This document shows positions 33,008-40,674 of a stretch of DNA of 64,000 nt, one piece after another (position 1 is the first letter of the stretch; the number at the start of each line of letters is the position of its first letter). The translations under genes and the position numbers were made by a program. Origin of the DNA: JACVRW01 sp963751105 (GTDB lineage Bacteria; Actinomycetota; Thermoleophilia; Solirubrobacterales; Thermoleophilaceae); contig CAVVTG010000002.1 in assembly GCA_963751105.1 (NCBI GenBank), forward strand, positions 2,046,001 through 2,110,000, given 5' to 3'. The notes beneath the pieces are model-generated. The model was not told the DNA's origin. It saw nothing but the letters and a program-made list of their open reading frames with translations, and made no database searches.

Positions 33008-34065
33008 CCGGACGTCGTCGTCCGGGCGGAGTGCTCCACCGCCCAGTCGAGCGCGTAGTCTGCGACCTCCTCCCATCCCGGGGCCGCCGGCAAGAGATGC
33101 GGACCCTCGAAGTCCTTGACCTCGGTGAGGGTGTCCGACTTGTAGTGCTTGGCGTTGGAGCGCTGGATCTTCGGCGGCATCAGGTGGTCCTCGCTGCCCG
33201 AGATGAACAGCAACGGCGCCCGCTCGTCGTTGTGGTAGTCGACGTGGTTGTCGTCCTTGCCGGGATGGATGTTGGCGAGCGCGCTGCCCCAGAAGATCGG
33301 GCCGGACGCGGGGATGTGATACCGCTCGTAGAGCGCGCGGGACTCCTCCTCGTCGAAGGTATTGGTGAACGCGTAGTGCCACTGCTCGTGGTTGAACCCG
33401 ACCGCCCTGTGACGGTTCGCCGGGTTCCTGAGCACCGGGAAGGTCGCCTTCACCTGCGAGAGAGGCACCACCGCCACTCCCTCGGTGGGCGCCGAGTTGA
33501 TCGCCACGCCCGCAGCGCCGAAGCCGTGGTCGAGCAGGATCTGCACGAACACCCCGCCCGCGGAGTGGCCGATCAGGATGGGTGGCTTGTCGAGCCCGCC
33601 CACCACCTCCTCGAGGTGGTCGATGATCTGCGGCACCGTCACATTTTCGATCGGCGACGGGTCGGCGTTGAGCGCCTCCACCTCGACCTCGAATCCCGGA
33701 TAGGCCGGTGCGAGCACCCGGTAGCCGCGCTCCTCGTAGCGGCTGACCCAGTGCTCCCAGCTGCGGGGCGTGACCCAGAATCCGTGGACGAGGACGATCG
33801 TGTCAGGCGTGGGAGTGCTGGCGCTCATGAGGCGTCCTTTCGTGTGATGAGTTGCCACTTGGTTCACGGACACGAGCTCGACACCGAGCTCCTGTACCCG
33901 CTCGATGAAGCCGTGCAGCTGGGCTTGGTCTCGGACAGGGCCGGTGAGCACCGTGTTGCCACGAACCCGCGTCAAGCGCATCTCGTCGAACAGCACTTCG
34001 AAGTGGTCACCGATCTCGCCGCGAAGCACAAGCTGATAGCTCGGGCTCCGAGCATCGGCCGTCAT
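33004..34065 (-). CDS. Alpha/beta hydrolase with an in-frame small N-terminal domain
   Basis: From ATG 34065 the frame is open for 353 residues. Residues 1-~79 (YQLVLRGEIGDHFEVLFDEM, GPVRDQAQLHGFIERVQELG) look like the small stand-alone proteins often found next to actinobacterial oxidoreductase and hydrolase genes. An internal ATG at 33828 has AAAGGA seven bases upstream and starts the hydrolase proper: oxyanion VLVHGFWVTPRSW, nucleophile elbow LIGHSAGGVF, acid ISGSEDHLMP and His EGPHLLPA. Either a fusion, or a gene pair without a stop between them. The hydrolase alone is 33004-33828. Confidence 0.82.
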   Translation of the reverse strand: MTADARSPSYQLVLRGEIGDHFEVLFDEMRLTRVRGNTVLTGPVRDQAQLHGFIERVQELGVELVSVNQVATHHTKGRLMSASTPTPDTIVLVHGFWVTPRSWEHWVSRYEERGYRVLAPAYPGFEVEVEALNADPSPIENVTVPQIIDHLEEVVGGLDKPPILIGHSAGGVFVQILLDHGFGAAGVAINSAPTEGVAVVPLSQVKATFPVLRNPANRHRAVGFNHEQWHYAFTNTFDEEESRALYERYHIPASGPIFWGSALANIHPGKDDNHVDYHNDERAPLLFISGSEDHLMPPKIQRSNAKHYKSDTLTEVKDFEGPHLLPAAPGWEEVADYALDWAVEHSARTTTSG

Positions 34066-34090
34066 CGTCGGGCCAGCCTGACGCCGGGGT

Positions 34091-34131
34091 AGGTGACCTG
34101 TCATCACCTGCCGGCAGGTTCACCTAGGTGA
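34091..34131. promoter_or_regulatory. Cluster of interlocking AGGTGA/TCACCT palindromes
   Basis: Three overlapping inverted repeats: AGGTGA-N7-TCACCT (34091-34109), ACCTGCCGGCAGGT (34106-34119, perfect) and TCACCTAGGTGA (34120-34131, perfect). They fill the gap between the LuxR gene stop (34132) and the start of the hydrolase operon, i.e. its promoter. Probable binding array for the neighbouring MalT-type LuxR regulator. Confidence 0.65.
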
Positions 34132-36387
34132 TCAGAGCAGCCGCTCGGCCTTCGCGCGCTCCAGCGCATCATCGCGCGACGAGACCGCGAGCTTCCTGTA
34201 GATCGCCTTGACGTGGCTGTGGACCGTGTTGAAGGAGAGGTACAGCTCGCCGGCGATCTCTCGCTCCGACAGGTCGGCCTTCATCAGGCGCAGCACCCCC
34301 AGCTCGCGCTCGCTGAGCTCACCTCGGGACGCACATCCGGCCCGCCGGCCGATCCCCGCAGTGCGTTCGGCCGCGGCGAGCCGATCCGGTAGGGCTCCGG
34401 CGTCGCGGCAGGCGGCGATGATCTCGTCGGCCTCGAGGAACAGTGCCGCGGCCCGCTCGCGGTCGCCAAGCGCCGACACCACCACTCCCAGCTCGATCAG
34501 TCCATCGATGAGGTCGAGCGGCTGGCCCCACAGCCGGCGAAGGAACACACCCTTCTCCAGGCGTGGAAGCGCCTCCTCGAGGCGCCCGTGAGCGGCCAGG
34601 GCGGCGCCGTGAGCGGTGTGTACCTCCCCGTCCTCGACGGCGTCCAGCAGGCCGCGTTCCGCCGCGAGCTCGACCGCCCGGAGCGCCAACCGCATCTGGT
34701 CTGCGCGTCGCCCGCGCACACCCGCGATCAGGGACAGGTCGGCGATCGCCGCCACTCCGACGATCCACTGGTCCGAAGCCGGAGCGAGCGTCGTCGTGGC
34801 CTCGAGCCAGCGCTCGGCCTCCACGAGGTCGCCGTTGCAGTAGTGAGCCCAGCCGAGCGCCCAGGTGATCACCGCCCGCCACGGCGAGTCGGCGCCCTCC
34901 AGCTCCGCCGAGCGCGTCCCGTGTTCGAGGATGCCCGACACGTCGCCCCAGCCGAAGGTGGCTCTCAACACCGAGAGGCTCGACTCCAGCGACACGAAGC
35001 CGTCCGGCAGCGGCCCGTCGTCCAGGCCCCCCAGCGCCTGCGCGCGGGTCACCGCAGCGCGCATCTCGCTCTTCTTCCCGCGCAGCGCCGACACCCATGC
35101 CTCGACGACGAGCAGACGAGGCTCGCCTTCGAGGATCTCCTTGGGAAGGCGTCCCAGCCAGTCGAGCACGGACTCCGTTCGACCGGCGTTCGCGTAGTGG
35201 ACCCAGTTCTCCGCGATGAGCTCAGCGGCCTCGCCGAACGCGCGAGCAGCAACGGCGTGATGAATCGCGTGGTCCGCGGTGCCGAACTCGCGGTGCCACT
35301 CGAACGCGCGCCGATGGAGGACGGGCACCAGCTCGGGTTCGCGTCGTTCGAGCTCCAGCCTGAGGATCTCGGCGAACAGGTGGTGGAAACGAAACCAGCG
35401 CCGCCGCTCGTCCAGCGGGAGAAGAAACAGGTTCGAACGTGCCAGCGACTCCAGCTCATCGTCCGAGCCGGACCGCTCGAGGACGGCGTCGCAGAGCGAC
35501 CCGGACAACCGCGCGAGCACCGACGTTCGCAACATGAAGGCCTGCACCTCGGGCTCGTGAGCGGCGAGCACCTCGCTGGCGAGAAAGTCGACGACGTGCG
35601 CGCTCGTGCCGTCGAACTCCCTGACCAGCGCTCGGTTGTCCCGAGCCCCTGACAGCGACAACGCCGCCAGGTACACCCCTGCGGGCCACCCCTCGGTCCG
35701 CGACACCAGGAGCTCGACGTCCTCCGTGTCCAGCCCCAGCCCTAGGCGATCGTTCAGGAACTCGGCCGCCTCCGCCGAGGTGAAGCGCAACTCATCGACC
35801 CGGAGCTCCACCAGCTGTCCGTGGGCCCGCAGGACCCCGAGTGGGAGCGCCGGATCCGTTCGCGATGACAACACCAGCTGAACGGTCGGGGGCAGGTGCT
35901 CCACGAACCAGGCGACGCTCTCGCGCGCGGACCGGCTCGAGAGGCGGTGGAAGTCGTCGAGCACGAGGACCACCTCCCCTTGATCGGCCAGCGCGTTGAC
36001 CAGTGTCGGCAACACGACCTCCACGATCGGTGCCGTCGCGGCCAGCGTGGCCAGCGTGTCGCCGGAGAGCTGCGGGTACGCGCGCCGCAGAGCTTCGATC
36101 ACGTGCAACCAGAGAACCACCGCATCGTTGTCGCTCTCGTCCAGGGAGACCCAGGCCGCGGGTCGCTGGCGAGCCTGGCTTTCGAGCCACGCGGCGAGCA
36201 GGGTTGACTTCCCGAACCCGGCCGGACACGCCACGAGGGTCAGCCGCCTCCCTCTGCCCTCCTGGAGACGCTCGAAGAGCCGCCTCCGCACGATCGCCTG
36301 TACCGGAACGAGCGGAGGCTGAAGCTTCGTCAACAGGAGGATCGGGGCACTGAGACGGTCACTCGTCTCGTCCACGCCCTGGCTCAC
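34132..36387 (-). CDS. MalT-type large ATP-binding LuxR regulator (LAL/STAND)
   Basis: 751 residues. N-terminal NTPase: Walker A VACPAGFGKSTLLAAWLE, Walker B-like VVLVLDDFHRLSSR, then SRTDPALPLGVLR and EGWPAGVYLAALSL. A helical TPR-like sensor region follows, then the C-terminal LuxR helix-turn-helix (LSERELGVLRLMKADLSERE, LYLSFNTVHSHVKAIYRKLA). Signal-responsive activator. Lies directly upstream (same strand) of the palindrome cluster and the two-hydrolase operon, which it may activate. Confidence 0.93.
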   Translation of the reverse strand: MSQGVDETSDRLSAPILLLTKLQPPLVPVQAIVRRRLFERLQEGRGRRLTLVACPAGFGKSTLLAAWLESQARQRPAAWVSLDESDNDAVVLWLHVIEALRRAYPQLSGDTLATLAATAPIVEVVLPTLVNALADQGEVVLVLDDFHRLSSRSARESVAWFVEHLPPTVQLVLSSRTDPALPLGVLRAHGQLVELRVDELRFTSAEAAEFLNDRLGLGLDTEDVELLVSRTEGWPAGVYLAALSLSGARDNRALVREFDGTSAHVVDFLASEVLAAHEPEVQAFMLRTSVLARLSGSLCDAVLERSGSDDELESLARSNLFLLPLDERRRWFRFHHLFAEILRLELERREPELVPVLHRRAFEWHREFGTADHAIHHAVAARAFGEAAELIAENWVHYANAGRTESVLDWLGRLPKEILEGEPRLLVVEAWVSALRGKKSEMRAAVTRAQALGGLDDGPLPDGFVSLESSLSVLRATFGWGDVSGILEHGTRSAELEGADSPWRAVITWALGWAHYCNGDLVEAERWLEATTTLAPASDQWIVGVAAIADLSLIAGVRGRRADQMRLALRAVELAAERGLLDAVEDGEVHTAHGAALAAHGRLEEALPRLEKGVFLRRLWGQPLDLIDGLIELGVVVSALGDRERAAALFLEADEIIAACRDAGALPDRLAAAERTAGIGRRAGCASRGELSERELGVLRLMKADLSEREIAGELYLSFNTVHSHVKAIYRKLAVSSRDDALERAKAERLL

Positions 36388-36405
36388 GGTGTGGAGCCTA
36401 ACCCG

Positions 36406-38565
36406 CTACGCCCGCGACAACTCCTTGCCCAAGCGCGCCGAGTAGAGCGAACGGACTCTGCGCAGGCGCGCCTCGGGCGAGGGCCAGGCGGCCACCAGGG
36501 CGCCGAGCAGGGCGATCGCACCGCCGATCCAGATCCAGGCCACGAGCGGCGAGGCGATGGCGCGGAAGGCCGCGGGCGGCGGATCGTTGCGGTAGCGATC
36601 GGCCAGTGCGGCGATGATCAGCGCCTGCACGTCGCCGGAGGCGTCGGCGAACTTGGCGTCGGCCTCGCGGATGGGCTTCTCCAGCGAGGCGATGTCCGGC
36701 CGCACCGCCAGCCAGAAGTCCTGGCGCAAACCCCAGCGGACGTCCACCTCGCTGGTGGCCTCGCCCTCGAAGAAGCGCGAGATGGTGCCCAGCGACGGGT
36801 CGCCGCTCGAGTAGAAGTTCCGCGCAGGCCGCAGCGTGAAGGTCTCGTCGCCCTTGCGGACGTCGATGACCGCGCCGAATGAGATCGGCGCTCCGGTCCC
36901 CGCGTCGTCGCCACCGAGCTTGGCCGTGGGCTCGCGGTAGGTGATCTCGTAGCCGTCGAGCGTGAACGACTCGCCGGGCGAGAGCCGCACGTCCTGCTGC
37001 TTGATGAAGGCCGAGGACGCCGCCACGCCGAGGAACAGCACGGCGATCCCCACGTGGACGAGGTAGCCGCCGTAGCGGCGCCGGTTGCGCCCGGTGAGCT
37101 GGGCGAGGGCGCGCGGCCACGGCTCGCCCGTCATGGTGCGGCGCGCCGAGGCGCCACGCAAGAACTCCTGGCCCACCACGGCGACGACGAAGGCCACGAA
37201 GCAGAACATGAGCAGCGAGGTGGGGCTCTCGGCGGCGGGGGTGAAGGCGAGCATGCCCACGAGCGCCACGCCCGTCAGGAGCACCGGCACCAGCAGCACG
37301 CGCCTCAGCGCCGACAGGGTGACCCGCCTCCAGGCCAATACGGGCCCGATGCCGGAGAGCAACACGAGCACGAGCGCGAGCGGAGTGGTCAGCCGGTCGA
37401 ACCACGGCGGCCCCACGCTCGCCTCACGGCCGGTGATCGCCTCGGAGATCAGCGGGAAGAAGGTGCCCCACAGGATCACCAGACAGAGGCCGACGAGCAC
37501 GAGGTTGTTGAGCAGGAAGAACGCCTCGCGCGACACCAGCGAGTCGATCTTGGCCTCGCTGCGCAGGTAGGGACGCCGCCACAGGATCAGCCCGGCGGAG
37601 AGCCCCACCACGGCGGTGATGAAGACGAGGAATTGCACCCCGATGGTCGACGCGCCGAAGGCGTGGATCGACTCGAGGATGCCGCTGCGCACCAGGAACG
37701 TCCCCAGCAGCGCGAGCACGAAGGTGGCGCAGATGAGCGACACGTTCCACAGCTTCAGCATCCCGCGCTTCTCCTGCACCATGATCGAGTGCAGGAACGC
37801 GGTGCCCACGAGCCACGGCATCAGCGACGCGTTCTCCACTGGGTCCCAGGCCCAGTATCCGCCCCAGCCGAGCTCCGAGTAGGACCACAGCGCGCCGAGC
37901 AGGATGCCCGTGCCGAGGAAGGTCCAGGCCACCAGGGTGAAGCGCCGCGTGGCGCGGATCCAGTCGGCCCCGGTGTGCCGCGTGACGAGCGCGCCGATCG
38001 CGAAGGCGAAGGGGATCGAGAAGCCCACGTAGCCCGTGTAGAGCATCGGCGGGTGGATCATCATCGCCGGGTGGCGCAGCAACGGGTTGAGCCCGGCGCC
38101 CTCCGCCGGCGGGTTGGCCAGCGTGCCGAAGGGGTTCTCCCAGCCCACCATCAGGAAGAGGAAGAAGGCCGCCACCGCGCCCAGCACCGCGGTGGCCCAC
38201 GGGGCGATGTCGCGCAGCGAGCGACGGGTGAGGAACAGCACCGCGCTCGCGAACAGCCCCAGCAGCGTGGCCCACAGGAGCAGCGACCCGTCCTGGGTGG
38301 CCCACAGCGCGGTGACCTTGTAGAACGTCGGCGTGTCCGTGGACGAGCCCTCGGCCACCAGCTTGAACGAGAAGTCGGAACGCAGGAAGGCCGACTCCAG
38401 GATCGCGAAGGCAAGCACGCACAGCCCGGCGACGCAGTACACCGCCCGCCGGCCCGAGGTGACCCACTCACGCCGCCCGCTCACCGCCCCGTAGAGCGAC
38501 GCCCCCACCGCGTAGAGCGCGGCGAGCAACCCGACGGTGAGGGCGGCGGAACCTACTCCCGCCAT
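36406..38565 (-). CDS. ccmF: Cytochrome c maturation heme lyase CcmF
   Basis: 719 residues with ~15 spans. The tryptophan-rich WWD-type heme-handling motif is WGGYWAWDPVENASLMPWLV. Conserved histidines lie in PLLRHPAMMIHPPMLYTGYV and AFLHSIMVQEKRG. A large extracytoplasmic domain near the C-terminus (VRLSPGESFTLDGYEITYRE) is followed by a last span (VAWIWIGGAIALLGALVAAW). Attaches heme to apocytochrome c together with CcmE. Starts one base after the CcmE stop. The presence of Ccm system I in this genome fits the CxxCH cytochrome at 16.8-17.3 kb. Confidence 0.95.
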   Translation of the reverse strand: MAGVGSAALTVGLLAALYAVGASLYGAVSGRREWVTSGRRAVYCVAGLCVLAFAILESAFLRSDFSFKLVAEGSSTDTPTFYKVTALWATQDGSLLLWATLLGLFASAVLFLTRRSLRDIAPWATAVLGAVAAFFLFLMVGWENPFGTLANPPAEGAGLNPLLRHPAMMIHPPMLYTGYVGFSIPFAFAIGALVTRHTGADWIRATRRFTLVAWTFLGTGILLGALWSYSELGWGGYWAWDPVENASLMPWLVGTAFLHSIMVQEKRGMLKLWNVSLICATFVLALLGTFLVRSGILESIHAFGASTIGVQFLVFITAVVGLSAGLILWRRPYLRSEAKIDSLVSREAFFLLNNLVLVGLCLVILWGTFFPLISEAITGREASVGPPWFDRLTTPLALVLVLLSGIGPVLAWRRVTLSALRRVLLVPVLLTGVALVGMLAFTPAAESPTSLLMFCFVAFVVAVVGQEFLRGASARRTMTGEPWPRALAQLTGRNRRRYGGYLVHVGIAVLFLGVAASSAFIKQQDVRLSPGESFTLDGYEITYREPTAKLGGDDAGTGAPISFGAVIDVRKGDETFTLRPARNFYSSGDPSLGTISRFFEGEATSEVDVRWGLRQDFWLAVRPDIASLEKPIREADAKFADASGDVQALIIAALADRYRNDPPPAAFRAIASPLVAWIWIGGAIALLGALVAAWPSPEARLRRVRSLYSARLGKELSRA

Positions 38566-38566
38566 C

Positions 38567-38959
38567 TCAGGAGTTCTGTTCGTCCTTGGTGAACTTGGAC
38601 GGGCACTTCGTGATGAGCGAGTCGCGCTCGGCCACGAAAGTCCCCTGCTTCAGCTCACCCGAGACGATCACCTCACGACCCTCGCGGAAGGGGTCGGGGA
38701 CCACGCCCGCGTAGGACACCGGGACCGACTCGCTGCCGTCGCGGTCACGAATGCGGAAGCGCAGGTCGTCGCCCGCCTTCTCGACCGATCCGTCGACCAC
38801 CTTGCCGGTGAGCTCGTAGGACTGCCCGGGCCGGACCTCACTCGGCTTGCTCGCCTCGGTGGAGGCGCTGAAGCTCGTGTAGACGAGGGCGGTGGCGAGC
38901 AGCACGACGGCGGTGAGCGCCACCCACAACCGGAGCTTGCGCTTGCGGGACGGATCCAT
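38567..38959 (-). CDS. ccmE: Heme chaperone CcmE, cysteine variant
   Basis: 130 residues: an N-terminal anchor (LWVALTAVVLLATALVYTSF) and an OB-fold (SYELTGKVVDGSV, VSYAGVVPDPFREGREVIVS). The heme-attachment site, HxxxY in most bacteria, reads ITKCPSKFTKDE: a Cys in place of His and a Phe where Tyr is usual. Cys-type CcmE (CxxxY) is known from archaea and some bacteria with a variant system I. Co-transcribed with ccmF. Confidence 0.9.
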   Translation of the reverse strand: MDPSRKRKLRLWVALTAVVLLATALVYTSFSASTEASKPSEVRPGQSYELTGKVVDGSVEKAGDDLRFRIRDRDGSESVPVSYAGVVPDPFREGREVIVSGELKQGTFVAERDSLITKCPSKFTKDEQNS

Positions 38960-38988
38960 CGAGCTCAATTCTGGCAGGAGCCGCCGCG

Positions 38989-39315
38989 CTACCCGCGCCT
39001 ACTCGGGTGACCGTCGCCCGGCCACGGCGACAGGAGGAGGATCAGCCGGGAGTCGCTGCGCGCCCGCACCTCGTGGCGCTCGTTGGGATCGAAGTGGACG
39101 AGCAGGCCGGGTCCGCCGCTGACGGTCTCGCCGCCCTGCTCGAACTCCACCTCTCCCGCCGCGACCACGACCCACGCCCGCTCGTGCACCTGATGCTCCT
39201 GGAGGCGCTCGCCCGCAGGCAGGTTGATGGCGATCACGCGGGTCTCGTCGTCGGAGCGCAGCACCTCCGGCTTTTGGGGCTGGACGTCGAGCGAGGCGAT
39301 GTCCCAGGTCTGCAT
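38989..39315 (-). CDS. Cupin-domain protein
   Basis: 108 residues, single double-stranded-beta-helix: motif 1 LPAGERLQEHQVHERAWVVV with EHQVHER metal-type ligands, motif 2 PGLLVHFDPNERHEVRA. Probably a small metal-binding cupin. Substrate or regulatory role unknown. Lies upstream of ccmE on the same strand, with a 29-base gap. Confidence 0.85.
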   Translation of the reverse strand: MQTWDIASLDVQPQKPEVLRSDDETRVIAINLPAGERLQEHQVHERAWVVVAAGEVEFEQGGETVSGGPGLLVHFDPNERHEVRARSDSRLILLLSPWPGDGHPSRRG

Positions 39316-39360
39316 GACTCCTCCGGCGTCGGGGCTGCGTCGGACGGGAATCTATCCCAG

Positions 39361-40617
39361 CTAAGTCGCGACCTCCGGGCGAGAGCCCGCCTCCTCCCGC
39401 TCGGCGCGACGGGCGATCCACTCCGCCCCGGGGTGGTCGGTCAGGCCGTGCGCGACGATCGAGACGAGCACCGTGAGCGCGGCGATGGCCGCTATCGGCT
39501 CGGCCGCGGCCGCGCCCGACCCGAGCACGAACAGCGCAAAGGTCATGGTGGCCACGCCCTTGGGCCCGAACCAGGCCATGAAGGCCTTCTCGGCTGGACT
39601 CACCTGGTGGCTGCCGAGGAGGGCTACGAAGATCGCCACCGGACGGGCCACCAGAAGGGTGAATGCCGCGATCGCCGGCGCCACCCAGCCGTCCTGGAAC
39701 AACGTGTCGAGCGTGAAGATGGCGCCGAAGGCCAGGAAGACGCCCAGCTTGACCACCTCGATCACGTCCTCCGATCGTGCTTCGAAGCAGTGGCTGATGT
39801 CGGGCCGCATGATGCCGAGCGCGATCGCGGCCACGAACACCGAGATGAAGCCGTTGCCCTCCGGCGGGAGCACCGCGATGCCGTACGCGACGAAGGCCAC
39901 CCCGAGGGCGTAGAGCGCCTTCTGATGCGGGCTGATCTCCTCGCCGAGGGCCGTGTCGGCCGGCATCAGCTTCGCGGCTGCGAAGGCCACCACGAGGCCG
40001 GTGGCCAGCCCGAAGCCCACGTCCTGGAGGACGAACTCGTACCAGACGAAGCCCGAGTCGGCCGAGGCCGCTGCGGCGAAGGCCAGCACCGCCGGCAGCG
40101 CGAGTCCGTCGTTCAGCCCGGACTCCAGGTTCAGCGAGTGGCGAATCACCCGGGGGACGCGCGGGTTGGTGACCACAGCCGATGAGAGCACGGGGTCCGT
40201 GGGTGACAGGAGCGCGCCGACGAGAAACGCTTCCGACCAGCTCAGGTCGGTGATCGCATGCGTGACGACAGCGATCAGGATGCAGGTGAGCGGCATCGCC
40301 AGGGCGAGCTTTCGCAGGGGCAGGCGCCACTCGGCCTGGAGCATCTCCGCGTCCACCTCCAGCCCGTCGCGGAAGAGGATCAGGATCAGCGCCACCACCG
40401 CCAGGCCCTGAACGAAGGGCGACGTGGGCTCGAGGTCGAGCACGCCCAGCCCGCCCTTGCCGAGCAGGAAGCCGGCGACCACGAAGGCGGCGGTGAGCGA
40501 CAGGAAGCTGCGCCGGGCGAGACCCGACACCAACGCGCCCAGCACCAGCAGCACCCCGAAGATCGCAAGGGGCTCCTCGAGGAACTCCACGCCCGCCGCG
40601 ACAAGAGGCACGACCAC
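39361..40617 (-). CDS. Monovalent cation/proton antiporter (CPA1, NhaP-like)
   Basis: 418 residues with ~12 spans. Family signatures: LILFRDGLEVDAEMLQ, GALLSPTDPVLSSAVV (TDP), and NLESGLNDGLALPAVLAF (ND). A C-terminal cluster AFMAWFGPKGVATMTFAL matches the FxxxKG motif. Exchanges Na+ or K+ for H+ at the inner membrane. Ends with a short charged cytoplasmic tail. Confidence 0.93.
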   Translation of the reverse strand: MVVPLVAAGVEFLEEPLAIFGVLLVLGALVSGLARRSFLSLTAAFVVAGFLLGKGGLGVLDLEPTSPFVQGLAVVALILILFRDGLEVDAEMLQAEWRLPLRKLALAMPLTCILIAVVTHAITDLSWSEAFLVGALLSPTDPVLSSAVVTNPRVPRVIRHSLNLESGLNDGLALPAVLAFAAAASADSGFVWYEFVLQDVGFGLATGLVVAFAAAKLMPADTALGEEISPHQKALYALGVAFVAYGIAVLPPEGNGFISVFVAAIALGIMRPDISHCFEARSEDVIEVVKLGVFLAFGAIFTLDTLFQDGWVAPAIAAFTLLVARPVAIFVALLGSHQVSPAEKAFMAWFGPKGVATMTFALFVLGSGAAAAEPIAAIAALTVLVSIVAHGLTDHPGAEWIARRAEREEAGSRPEVAT

Positions 40618-40674
40618 AACTCTGCCAGACCGAGACGTCGCCCCCGTCTTTACATCTGGCTACCGTGCCCTGCC

